From: Angiostrongylus vasorum
Taxonomy: Eukaryota > Nematoda > Chromadorea > Rhabditida > Metastrongylidae
DNA: 64,000 nt
Assembly (NCBI GenBank): GCA_018806985.1
Contig: JADANN010000099.1
Coordinates: 1,674,001 to 1,738,000, forward strand
Reading direction: 5' to 3'
Made by a program: the position numbers and the translations under genes. Below are positions 1 through 9,590 of the stretch, piece by piece. The stretch's first letter is position 1. Every line of letters starts with the position of its first letter. The notes below the pieces were generated by a model. It was not told the origin of the DNA and ran no database searches. It saw only the letters and a program-made list of their open reading frames with translations.

Positions 1-470
1 AATCCAAAATTCTCCCTTAGTATTTCCCAGCACTTCATTCTCGTTCTTGAAGAGGACCCCTATCAAATCTAAACTTAGTCGATGTTCTCCTTTACTTGAA
101 ACCTGTACGAATTCATTTTTGAACAAATTAAATCTGCTATTCTTTCGTTTTCAGGTAGTGAACAACGAAAAAATGATCGACATTTGGTATAAGCATGCCC
201 ATTGATGAAACGGTGTATGAATTACTTCAAATTCGGCTTGCTTGACGAAACAACTGCGCTGATGTTTGTGTCCGACCGTAGAAAGCAACGAAAATTCCAC
301 GATAAAAGAAACTGCACCGGTTCTCGACGAAGAGTGAAGCTGATATCCCGCAGAAAGCAAAAGACGATGAGGAAACTTTACATTTATTTTTCTTTTTGTT
401 ATTGATTTATTAGTACTCGTGCAGTGCTATAAGTAGCTAACTAAAAAATATTTATGGTAGCACAATAACA
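1..470. other. No firm gene; possible terminal exon tail
   Basis: I see no recognised gene here. A good acceptor (pyrimidine tract ending TTTTCAG at 154) is followed by 17 in-frame codons ending in TGA at 203-205. This could be the last exon of a plus-strand gene whose remainder lies outside the window, but one short exon cannot be assigned. The 67-codon frame at 202-405 has no family resemblance I recognise. Confidence 0.2.
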
Positions 471-474
471 CCAG

Positions 475-750
475 AGCGCGTGTGGCGCAGTGGTCGGAGG
501 CGCCCTACAATGCACAGGGAGATCGATTCCTGCGCCACTGGCCCACCAAGCCTTCCATCCCTACGGGGATGGCAAATTGGTACCGGACTTTTCTGGGAGG
601 ATAGCAGCACTGACTCGATACATCGGTAGGCCACCGCCAGTCAATGAAAAGACCAGATATGCGTTCAATCACCTCCAAACGATGCTTAATGAAGTCGGAT
701 GCACGGCGCATCCCTAAGGGAACGATCAACACTGAGACCTTTATCCTTTA
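475..750 (+). repeat. tRNA-derived SINE, family A (copy A1)
   Basis: The left end carries a tRNA-like Pol III promoter: an A-box-like TGGCGCAGTGGTCGG at about 483 and a B-box-like GATCGATTCC near 532. A conserved body of about 200 bp follows, with the blocks TTGGTACCGGACTTTTCTGG and GATATGCGTTCAATCACC. The 3' end runs into CTTTATCC repeats. The same head, body and tail recur at more than ten places in this window, so it is a dispersed SINE and not a tRNA gene. Confidence 0.8.
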
Positions 751-1234
751 TCCCTTTGTAATAACACTACTGAAAATTGCTCCAGAAGAGCAAGAACTAA
801 CACCGAGCGATGAAAAAGCTATTCAATAATAACGGGACCACTACCAACGCGCTAGTCGCTCGGTGGAGCACCACAACAACCCTAACACACTGTGGGAGCA
901 GTAATCAGAAAAAATCATGTTCGGCCAGCACACAACATTACAATAAGGGAGGAAAACGACATGACATCAACGTCCCAAGCGAACCCCGCACGAAAATTCT
1001 ACTACCTGCTTGCACAAAGATTGATAAAGCAACGAACCGAATTGAAGAAGTGGTGAAGAAACACTGAATACTCCTTCAAAACAAATCTCCCAGCTTTCAC
1101 AAAGTTATTCAACCTGCACGACTTGCGAATAAAGCTTTGAAAAAGGCAGTACCAAAGACGAGAACAAATATGATATAAGATACAACCGCGCACGGTTGGC
1201 ATTTCGAAAACTGCTTGATATTGCAAAAATTCTT
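751..1234. other. Intergenic, nothing recognised
   Basis: Only short chance reading frames are present. I see no splice-bounded exon, RNA gene or repeat homology to the rest of the window. Confidence 0.5.
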
Positions 1235-1625
1235 ACTTACTTGGATACTAGGATGGCCCATCCTCAATGGTTGTGTGGGCCTCCAGCACGTTCTCCATTG
1301 TTCGGAGTTTTGCTCTGTTTAGCTACTGTGTTTCCCAGGAGTCCCGAGGTCAGCCCTGGCCAAAGTCTGCTCCAGGTCGTCACCACCACAAACACTCGCC
1401 GCCCTTGTGGATCAGAGGGAGATTTGACACCAAGCCACTAATTTGATACCAGGACGGTGGTGGATTCTAGTATCGCTTTTCTCTTAGCTGGGCTTCCTGA
1501 TGGAATCGCCGGACTCCTTCTCAGCTTGGGAGACCTTGCCAGGGGGATGAATCCCCGCTGTACATCGCAGCCCCACACCTAGGAACACCTCCTAGCCACG
1601 ATGAGGCGGCAAACCGTTGGGAGGG
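1235..1625 (-). repeat. R390 SINE with RTE-like 3' tail (copy 1)
   Basis: This is one of about nine copies of a roughly 390-bp repeat. In sense (minus) orientation it starts TTTGCCGCCTCATCGTGGCT and ends in a stretch resembling the 3' end of the RTE LINEs here, closing with ATCCAAGTA tandem units (read on plus as TACTTGGATACTAGG at about 1238). The chance reading frame at 1196-1441 lies inside it and is not a gene. Confidence 0.7.
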
Positions 1626-3556
1626 CAAAATCCTATCGTGGTCGCGAAAATTCTTTGTTCTCGCAATTCGTTTTGGACATGGTTTATTTAGTTTTAGAAA
1701 CCTCTAGTACTCTATACCGTAATGAAGCGAAGTAAAAATAGTTAAAAAATAGAAGACGATTTACCTGTATTCGAGCAGTCGAGGATCGATTGCGTTGGCT
1801 GCTGATGGAGAGTGTGACACTAAAATGAGTTAAAGAAAAAAGTAAAGACGACTAAACAACCCTTACAACAAAATTATAAAGCAATTGCTTACTTACACTT
1901 AACTCCTTCGCTAATGAACGGAATCAGCTTCCATTTAATTCTGAAAAACCACTCATCTTCATGTGTTTAGGTACTATGGCACTAATACTTGAAGGTTTTA
2001 GGAGACTCTAATACAATATTCCTGCAATCTAGACGACGTATTATGCCTCTAGACCATTTACAGAACTTGGTCAGACATAAGTCACTGCTGTCTGAGTGCG
2101 AAGCGGATGCAGCCGTCTGAGCCTAGTGATCAGTGTCTCTTTGACATAATACCCTTAGTGTCTCTAAGGAGTTTACTCAAGCAATACTTGGAAAACTAAA
2201 AATCTGGAAATAACCAACCGAGGCTTCCCCATGTCGAATAGAAGGGACTGAGAAGACATTTTATCTATAAAATTCCACCTGACAAAGTTAGAAATTCTAC
2301 TGCGACAAAATGCTCCAAGCCCAGAAAAACCTTACCATTTAGGGAAAAGTCCCATTAAAAGTATCTGTTGCAGAGTTCCGTCCGTTCTCCTTCCCACTCG
2401 CCTCAGCGCTTTCACTTCTATAGAAACTTCCTTTCAAATCCTGTTAGTTCTCAAGAATCTATTCGACGGTACTCATTAGAATGAACCCTTATCTAAAGCA
2501 AATAAGCGAATCACTTACTTGGGAAGTCATCGTGACAAAGGGATCGTCAAACGGCAGAGAAGATACGGGCTTCGTAACCCATCTAAACAATATAGCACCA
2601 CATTTGTACTGCTTAGTAGCATAGAGATTTACTCTCGCCTTCACCTTCTACATCGTTTAGAGGTTGCAGCGCTTTCTGAAGCGTAGATATAAGGATCCGG
2701 ATCCTCGTAACCTACTTCTATCTTGAACTCATTTTTAGAGATGTCTCTGGATGTGGAACTGGTTCCTCCGAGCGCTTCAAATCTATCGTGTTTTCCGAGT
2801 CACCAGAATTCACATGAAGTGTAACACCTAGTGCACCTCGACCTAAGGTTAGTTAACGTACCATAAGTGTCAAGAAGTAGAAAGGCAACGTTAACATTGA
2901 GCAGAGTTCGAGAAAGACATACACTGCGTAGGAAATCCTTTCCACATAAGAAATAAGATGCAGTGAACTCTAAAGAATTGTAAACGTTACTTAGGAGGAG
3001 GCGGCTATAACAGATACAGTTAGGAAACAGAATGACCGACAAATGTAAGAAATGATCAAAAAAATGTAAGTAGTTCTCGAGATAACAAATGAGAGTTGAT
3101 GTAAACAAGAAGTGACGGGAAAACATGGCCATATGAGATATTATCAGACAAGTAATCGGGAAGAGATGGGGTGTTTAGCCCTCCCCAAAAAGAATACAGA
3201 ATAATGCTGGTTGCAGAGCTCCATCATGGCATTCTACTTTCAAGTAGTGATGTCATCGAAACGGGATTGTTAAGCCAAAACAGCATGACTCACATCCTTT
3301 CCACATGACGCTAGCTCATTCGATCACACAAATCAAGCTATTCTAACTACTTCTAGAGAATTTCTTCGTGAGCAAACAAGAAGTTATTAACAGGAAATCC
3401 ATGGTGGCTGACAGGTCGGCGGTTTCGGCTCCTTTAGAGGCTCGAGGAGTGCAATCAACCCGCAATCCACTCAGTCAAACACCAGCGTGATCTCAATAGG
3501 CAGAACAATACAGAAATGATCATTCGCACAGTGAAAAGCCTCAAACACTCACCATT
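1626..3556. other. Gene-free interval, nothing recognised
   Basis: About 1.9 kb without recognisable coding homology, tRNA-like head or element terminus. A minus-strand frame of 110 codons at 2800-3132 is within chance expectation for this base composition and has no recognisable motif. Confidence 0.45.
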
Positions 3557-4230
3557 TTGTTGTTCATCAGTCCTCTAGATAGTCCTGTAGACCAGACCCA
3601 TAGAGGCTCACGAGGCCGAGAATGGGCGTCGCGCAGATCAAAAAATCGATCCGAGACCTGGCGCGAGACCACGCGAGATCACAGCCGGATTCTTGGCGTT
3701 TGTCCAAAACGTTTCAAGACCAGCTTTAATCGGCTACGTTTCTGCGCATTCCTTTCTCCTGAAATATTTTAATTTGTCATTTACTGTAGACCGACATCTT
3801 TCGAAAGAAAAATCCTGAGAACTTATCTCAGACTGCTTGTAGTCGGCTGATTATTGGGTTATACGAGTGGACTACGGTCTGTCCAGAAGCATGAAGGACA
3901 TCAATATTCCTTCCTGGAGAAAGGGTGAAATATCCGGCTCAGATGCTGTCTTTCACTCCGTGAACGCTGGATGGTGAAATCTGCGATGCGGCCTTCTCGG
4001 CCAACAGATCGATCTCATGGGAACTGGGCAGGGCAAACCGTGAGACTTGACCGGGATCAAGCCACCCCGAATAGCAAATCATTCTGGTTTTTCTACAATA
4101 GTTTTGACTTATCGATCTAGAGGCATTTGTGCCAAAAATTTTTCTACTTTTTTCTTACGAAAGTTCATCGTTCATCTACATCTGTGGTAGCATGTAGAAG
4201 TGTTTTAATACTTTTTCTGAATCTGTCTTA
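3557..4230. other. GC-richer intergenic block with possible PLE scrap
   Basis: The interval 3600-3720 is more GC-rich than its neighbours and contains a stretch (GGATTCTTGGCGTTTGTCC) resembling the 3' coding end of the minus-strand PLEs elsewhere. The match is short and diverged. The rest, including 3860-4070, shows nothing I can identify. Confidence 0.25.
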
Positions 4231-4249
4231 GTGTTCTCAGAAAACTATC

Positions 4250-4740
4250 TTAGTATTTTTACACCTGAGCATTCCAAGCGACAGTTGTGGCCCATTATCA
4301 TCTATGTAAATAGAAAAGCAGTGAGAAAGTTCTTTTTCTTGATGGGACAGGGAGGTTCTCATCACAGCATCTGTCAACCCACAGTAGCTGACGTTTCTGG
4401 TAGTTTCACCTTCTTCAGAACTTGGAAGGGACAAATTGACATGCGATCTACTCAGCCTAACACTTTCATAACTTCAAGGGACAAAACTTTATACATAAAT
4501 TTTCATTCGCATAATAAGAGCTTCTTTTGAACACCCACTGTTTTGTTCGGTGTAAGTCTTCCTGTTAATTGGGGAAGAACCGCCGCACATAGTCTTACAT
4601 GGACGAGGAATCGGCCTGCCTGGCTCAGGTCGGAGAATCAGCCTCAGGTATCACGACGAGGCGTGATCATGAGACACTCCCTCCTTTGTGGTTCATTTTT
4701 GGGTTTCCTGGAATCTAAAAAGTGCAATGTTTTGGAATAT
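4250..4740 (-). mobile_element. Penelope-like element terminal repeat, solo fragment
   Basis: On the minus strand this matches the 3' non-coding repeat (pLTR) of the PLE copies at 19.8, 36.5 and 55.6 kb. Shared blocks are GTAGCTGACGTTTCTGG at about 4385 and CACCTTCTTCAGAACTTGG at about 4408. It extends into a decayed end of the endonuclease reading frame near 4660-4735. No reverse transcriptase is attached, so it is a 5'-truncated or solo copy. Confidence 0.6.
4388..4425 (-). ncRNA. Hammerhead-ribozyme-like core in PLE repeat
   Basis: Read on minus: CTGAAGA, a short hairpin (GGTGAAACTACC), then GAAAC and GTC. This matches the CUGANGA / GAAA / GUH order of a minimal type I hammerhead as reported for Penelope-like elements. 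An extra A flanks helix II, so activity is uncertain. Confidence 0.4.
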
Positions 4741-5039
4741 TAGGAATTTTCTAATAAAACTGGATGAAAAATCTCAGGCTGTTTGGACAATTAAAGTGGG
4801 TTACTCTTCGAATGAATTCTCCTCTTTCGGCAGTGCCGTTCCACACGGGACGATTACTGGCTGATTCTCCGTTAATAATATCTGTGAACAATCGACTCCG
4901 AACATTCTGTTTCGGAAGAAGATGAGTGTGCCGAAAAAGTTTTACGAGATCATTTTTTACATCTACCTCTAGTTAGGTCATCAATCGGGTAAAGCACATT
5001 CATTTTTTCAATATTTAAAAACGTGAAAAACTGAAAAAC

Positions 5040-5210
5040 CAGCCATGGGGTGGTGGGTAACATATAAATCCCCGATGGGGGTAATCGCAGGTTCGAAGCT
5101 CATCTGGGGTTCCGAGTTCTGTAAATACCTCGGCATCACCGTGGTTGTATTTCACGTGATACCCTGCAAAGAAGAGAAAATAGTAAGTAGTGATTAAAAG
5201 TTAAGCATTG
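5040..5210 (+). repeat. tRNA-headed repeat, family B (single copy)
   Basis: An A-box-like segment (GGGTGGTGGGTAAC) and a clear B-box (GCAGGTTCGAAGCTC near 5087) are followed by the body shared by family B: CTGTAAATACCTCGGCATCACC, GTGGTTGTATTTCACGTGATACCCTGC and an AGTGATTAAAAGTTAA tail. Family members also sit at 8.0, 20.1, 23.5, 46.5, 49.2, 52.6 and 54.3 kb. Confidence 0.6.
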
Positions 5211-5560
5211 TAAATGTCTGTAAGCGTGCTTAGACTCCCTCTGGAATAGTGGCTTTAGAGTGTTGCCAGGTTTCAACCACTTTACCGTTTCTTGTGATCG
5301 AAGCGAACATATCATAGGAAGTTTTATAATTTCTTTCTTCATAACCGCCTATTGCTTACGGTAGCCGTCACCTGTCATAACAGTTCTAATTGGAAAAACA
5401 GTGAGTTCTTGATCAGGAATTAAAACTTTGTGCGCCTTATGTGAAAGTCAGACAACATTGCTGTGTCGCTCTAAGCGAAGCATTCTAAAATCCCGTTTTT
5501 ATTCTACTTCTATTTTTATTTCTTTTTTTGTTTTTATAATGATTTAAAAATTCAAAATTT
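5211..5560. other. Intergenic, nothing recognised
   Basis: AT-rich sequence with short chance frames on the minus strand. No gene, RNA or repeat identified. Confidence 0.4.
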
Positions 5561-5569
5561 TCAAGAAAA

Positions 5570-5750
5570 TGCAGTCCTTGCTTTGGTGGAACAAGAAAAC
5601 GTTTGTCTCGTTGGCGACGATCTCTATGGTTCAGAAGAAATGTTTTGTTGGAATGGGCAAGTGCTTTCAACCTTATCTCTTATCGCGAGTGACAGTGAAA
5701 TCATCCCAGATCTTGAGCACAACGTGGGCCTTCCTGTGGTTTCTGTTACG
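5570..5750. repeat. Copy of segment D, linked to peptide-gene modules
   Basis: About 100-150 bp here resemble segments at 18.03-18.17 and 32.73-32.89 kb. Shared pieces include TCTTATCGCGAGTGACAGTG and GAGCACAACGTGGGCCTTCC. The upstream part also resembles 17.04-17.11 kb. In all three copies one plus frame stays open across the shared part, but no complete gene can be drawn. It lies 3' of peptide genes 1 and 2 on the genomic map, suggesting duplication with them. Confidence 0.35.
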
Positions 5751-6060
5751 AAACAACCTTTTTGTTATCAGTTCCTTATCGTGGCGGGAAGTTTTCCTGA
5801 TCCCATCTTCGTCCATCAGGGCTAACAACGAGACATTGTACTCGCAGAAGTCTCGACGGCATTTTTCAAGTCGGTGCTTTTTCTGCTGCTCCTAACAGTT
5901 TCTTTTTTGCCTGTACCGATGTATGTCTTCCTGCAAAGCATTTTTTACAACTGGCATTTATTACTAGCCGTGTTAAACATGTTGCAATAGGATCAACATA
6001 GGATGAATAGGACGTTGATGGCTTACAAAAACCCTTTTTTGTTGTGAGATGGGGATTATT
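5750..6060 (-). mobile_element. RTE-type LINE fragment (linker upstream of RT)
   Basis: Translation of the minus strand gives motifs seen in the other RTE copies between the endonuclease and reverse transcriptase: LVINASCKKCFAGRH, then FCEYNVSLLALMDEDGIRKT in another frame. The same block is recognisable at 16.0-16.3 kb and 44.0 kb. The coding frame is broken, so this is a fossil fragment next to peptide gene 1. Confidence 0.6.
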
Positions 6061-6218
6061 TGTGTTCCACAACTAATGGAGTTCTTGGAGAAGAAATTGG
6101 CTAAGTCTTGGTCGAAGAAAGAAAAGCTTTATTACAATGATCAGATAACGGACAAAACATGGAGTAATTAAGCAGGTGATCTTTATACTTCCGTTAAACT
6201 TGCTCGAACCACCTCGAT

Positions 6219-6551
6219 CTACTTCCTCCCAGGAACTGCTGCTAGCAGTCCCCCAGCCACTGCTCCTCCTGCAGCACTCTGCCACCAACCTGTAAAGAAT
6301 TGCGGGAATTAGTGATAAAAAATCCAAATTAAAAATTAGCATAACCAACTTGAACCACTACCGCTACTCCACCGGTTGTTAAACCAATCTCTGACGGTGT
6401 TGTAGCCGGAACGCAAGCCGCCGTATAAATCATTGTTCCAATAGTATGGATTACCGTAGTAACTGCCGTAATTCTCTCGGGTGTAGTATTGGCCTTTCGT
6501 TCCAACGGCAAGCAATGTAAGCAGGGCGAGGAGTAGCAAGGCGCGGTTCAT
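6219..6551 (-). CDS. Secreted Tyr/Gly-rich peptide, gene 1 (two exons)
   Basis: Exon 1 is 6350-6551 and exon 2 is 6219-6289, joined in phase 1 across a 60-bp intron (donor GTTGGTTATG, acceptor TTTACAG), giving about 90 residues ending AAG TAG. Residues 1-20 are a classic signal peptide (MNRALLLLALLTLLAVGTKG). The mature part is rich in Tyr, Gly, Asn and Trp, and exon 2 encodes a Gly/Ala stretch (AAGGAVAGGLLAAVPGRK) that could form a glycine-zipper-like hydrophobic segment. A TATA box lies at 6604-6610, and AATAAA on minus at 6128-6133 gives a poly(A) site. Paralogues at 18.6 and 27.2 kb share the start, intron position and promoter. Small secreted Y/G-rich proteins of nematodes include antimicrobial-like and cuticle peptides, but I cannot assign a function. 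Confidence 0.7.
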
Positions 6552-6599
6552 CTTCTAAATTCGATTGACCCTATGCATTGGCTCATGTATGAAGATGGA

Positions 6600-6640
6600 G
6601 TGCTATATAAGGGGTGATAGACGGAGTCTCGTTCGTCGAA
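6600..6640 (-). promoter_or_regulatory. Promoter of peptide gene 1: TATA box and shared upstream block
   Basis: A TATATA core at 6604-6610 lies about 55 bp upstream of the ATG. About 15 bp further out is GACGGAGTCTCGTTCG (minus: CGAACGAGACTCCGTC). The same TATA plus block, with the same spacing, precedes peptide genes 2 and 3. Confidence 0.6.
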
Positions 6641-6782
6641 CAGGGGAAATTGATGGATCAGGCGTTCTGTTTCCTGTCATCGAAACGCCTACTAGTTATG
6701 AAATTTATTGAATTAACTAAAGCACGAAGTCGATTGAAAGCTCTCAGAGTTTTGGAGTTAAGGGTATACGGAAAACTATTAA

Positions 6783-7440
6783 TACGTACTTGGATACTTG
6801 GATGCTTCGACTTCACGAGTTGTCCGGACCTCAGCAAATCTTCCATTCGTTTCCTCGCCTGGCAGTCGTCCATGATGGTGGTTTTATTCGAACATGGTGG
6901 CGGATGCGAGTCTCATACCGTGATCTGCAAACAGCTGCAGCTGCAAGTGCACCTGTTTGACTTTATTTACGAAAACATCCTTCTAAGTTGTAAGTGGTCG
7001 TCTTAGGGGGCCACTGCACCCATCAGTACGTGTGCCTTTCTTGTGCCTATCGAGTGTCTTCATTAACTTCTGCTGTGCGGCCTTAAACAGCTTTGCCTGA
7101 GGTGGCGTCGCCCCTGTCACACTCCTATTCCTATCGATATGGTAGAGGTTTCGATGAAAAAAGCAATATATTTGTGCTGCAGCTCTAATAACAGTCTGTT
7201 AGTGTTCGTATATAGGGATGCTTTCACTCCTTGGTCGGCGAGCACTGATAGGAATGGATTCGTTTCGACGCCGTTAAAAGCGGCAGATGGTAATCCCAAC
7301 AGGCTTCTATGAACCCTGGCCACGATTTGGATCTAGCCCATACAGCGAAATCTCTGTCGAAATCCTGCCTTCTCAACTTGTTGTGCCCTATACAGTGTTC
7401 TTGATATGAGCGACAGGATAATCATCGTGAACAGCTTGTA
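6783..7440 (-). mobile_element. RTE-type LINE fragment (RT core and 3' end)
   Basis: The minus strand from 7440 to 7040 encodes RTE reverse-transcriptase blocks: YKLFTMIILSLISRTL, then an EKAGFRQ-like segment, a degraded FxxVETNPFLSVLADQG and a TGATP/KLF segment. After an internal deletion, the 3' end follows (EDLL.. at about 6840), terminating in ATCCAAGTATCCAAGTA at about 6785-6805. Stops and frame changes show it is dead. The 3' end is the same type as that of the R390 SINEs. Confidence 0.6.
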
Positions 7441-7449
7441 GTATAAAAT

Positions 7450-8385
7450 ATTGATGAAGACCAAATTTTTAAATAGACGCCATATTGAACAAAAAGGCTA
7501 TTCACCGTGATGTTAGGAGTGGGACTGGCCCACGCGTTGTTCACATGGGGTCGCGAGCAAAAACACCCCGGGGTCAAAATACCATTTTGAAATAGGGCGC
7601 CAGGTCACGTGTGATAGTGAAGGCATTCGTCTTTCCGGCTCATCTTTGGATTTTTTGAAATTTATTCAAAAAATTACCAAGAGTTTTGCGCGTTTTCAAT
7701 TTTTTCAATTTTTTCAAAGAATCAAAACATAAGTTTTCAATTCCTGCGCTAGGATCCGCACAGTCACTTCAAAATCATCGCCATTGTGCTTTTGTGCCCT
7801 ATGCGTACCTAGAGCAGTGTTTTCACGAATTTTAACTTTCCTATCTAGGTGTTCTTTCATGCGGACATAAAGCGGTCTACTCGTTTCCCCCAATGTATCC
7901 CTCACCACATGCCTTACACGTGATCAAGTATATTGTACCTAAACTCATTCAATCCCTGTCTCTTCCGTTAGGACAGATCATGCAGTTTTGTGAACAGCAC
8001 AAACGATCATAGAGACGTAACTTTAATGATGCTGAGATATTTGCAAAACTCCGGACCGCAGGTGTCTACGGTGGGGGAACGAACGCGCTATTGTCCTTTC
8101 CGGGGAGTAGCGCGCTCACCATCACACCATGCGGGTCCTTCATTCAAAAGATCCCAAGATTCAAATTGATTCAAAAGATCGATAGAAGTACTCCACAGAA
8201 AGGACAATAGTGCGTTGCTTCCCCACCGTAGACACCTGCGGTCCGGAATTTTGCAAATATCTCAGCATCATTAAAGTTATATTTCGCAATATATACCCTG
8301 CCGCTAAAAAGAGTAGGCAGTAAATAATAAGTCAAAATTGTGATCATAGAGACGGTTGCGAACTAACTGACGGCGTAGGGTATTG
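7450..8385 (-). mobile_element. PLE-2 inverted arm (endonuclease end and terminal repeat)
   Basis: In minus orientation this contains the PLE GIY-YIG endonuclease C-terminal half (GETSRPLYVRMKEHLDRK, then GDDFEVTVRILAQE, 7714-7908) followed by terminal-repeat sequence to about 7450. It is the inverted counterpart of 8760-9370, matching over several hundred bases. It is split at about 8016 by a palindromic family-B repeat, after which it resumes (GGTTGCGAACTAACTGACGG) to about 8370. Nested order: the PLE arm is older than the family-B insertion. Confidence 0.65.
8016..8335. repeat. Family-B palindrome inserted in PLE-2
   Basis: Two family-B copies face each other. The left half (GAGATATTTGCAAAACTCCGG) is repeated as reverse complement in the right half (CCGGAATTTTGCAAATATCTC), with arms over 100 bp. 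Both sides are flanked by GATCATAGAGACG, which may be the target duplication. Confidence 0.65.
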
Positions 8386-9590
8386 GTATATAACAAAGTG
8401 GTATCGTTACCCAAGTAGTAAAAATATACTAGTTCACTACCTCTCCTCTCATCTTCACACATGAAAAAAAGCACTTATCAAAAACATGTACCGTACGGCT
8501 AAAAATGTGTGCACAGGAGAAGGGGAAAGGAAGGAATCGCTAAACCTGGCACGAAAAATAGCCATTTCTAATGGCTACGACGTAGAAAGCCAGTCGGGTT
8601 AGACAAAAACGTAGGGTAGTTCCCCAAAATAATGTTCCCGGACGTAAGTAAGATCTCTTTTAAGCTACCCTTCATATCAAATGAAATAAGTTGCGCCATT
8701 ACAGAGATGCTTAAGAAAAAGTGGTCTTGAAAATTATGTGGCGATTATTGACATCCCACGTAACACCCTACGTGATCAGTTAGTTCGCAACCGTCACTAT
8801 GATCGTTTGTGCAGCTCAACTGCATGATCTGTCCTAATGGAAGAGACGGGAATTGCATGAGTTCAGGTACAATATACTTGATCTCATGTAACGCAAGCGG
8901 TGAGGAATTTATTGGGGAAACGGGTCGACCACTTTGTGTCCGCATAAAAAGAACATCTGGATGGGAAACTTAAAATTCGTTAAAACACTTCGGGTACACG
9001 TAGGGCACAAAGGCGCAGTGACGATGATTTTGAAGTGACTGTGCGGATGCTAGCACAGGAATTGAAAACTGATGTTTTGATTTTTTGAAAAATTGAAAAA
9101 AATTGGAAACGCGCAAAACTCTTGGGGGCTTTTCGAATAAATTTCAAAAAATCCAAAGATGAGCCGGAAAGACGAATGCCTCACTATCACACGTGACCTG
9201 GCGCCCTATTTCAAAATGGTATTTTGACCCCTGGGGTGTTTTGCTCGCGACCCCTCGTGAATAACGCTTGGACCAGTCCCACTCGTAACATCACGGTGAT
9301 TAGCCTTTCTTTTCAATTTGGCGTCTATTTAAAAGCTTGATCTTCATTAACACTTTAGCCTTTTTTTCCACCGAATAATTAAAGCATTCTAATACAAAAT
9401 ACGTCCAGACTCTGAGGAAGGCGAAATCGCCGAAACGTCAGCCATCGACCAACAACACCAACAACAACGACAACGACAACGAAGACCTATACCAACCTAG
9501 TATCAGCTAAAGAAAGTCAGTTTATAAGATCATACAGACAAATAAATCAACTATCTATGCCGAGGTTTATAGAAATTCGGTCTTTTGAAT
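8385..9590 (+). mobile_element. PLE-2 main copy, 5'-truncated
   Basis: The plus strand starts within the RT C-terminal region (TKWYR.PSSKNILVHYLSSH, about 8388-8450), passes through the linker (LARKIAISNGYD) and a broken GIY-YIG endonuclease (8745-9080), and ends in the terminal repeat with a hammerhead-like core near 9407-9444. RT palm motifs are missing. Several stops interrupt the endonuclease. The end at about 9590 abuts PLE-3 in the opposite orientation (tail to tail). Confidence 0.65.
9407..9444 (+). ncRNA. Hammerhead-ribozyme-like core, PLE-2
   Basis: CTGAGGA at 9412-9418, a GGCG/CGCC hairpin, GAAAC at 9432-9436 and GTC at 9437-9439, in the order of a minimal type I hammerhead. Helix I pairing with the flanks is weak. 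Confidence 0.4.

Noticed and set aside
475..545. tRNA gene suggested by A- and B-box-like sequence
   Set aside because: No acceptor-stem or anticodon-stem pairing found, and the same sequence heads a longer dispersed repeat. The same applies to the heads at 5.05, 24.43, 30.55, 42.25 and 54.30 kb.
2800..3132. 110-codon minus-strand reading frame
   Set aside because: No signal peptide, domain or splice context. Length within chance for a window of this size and composition.
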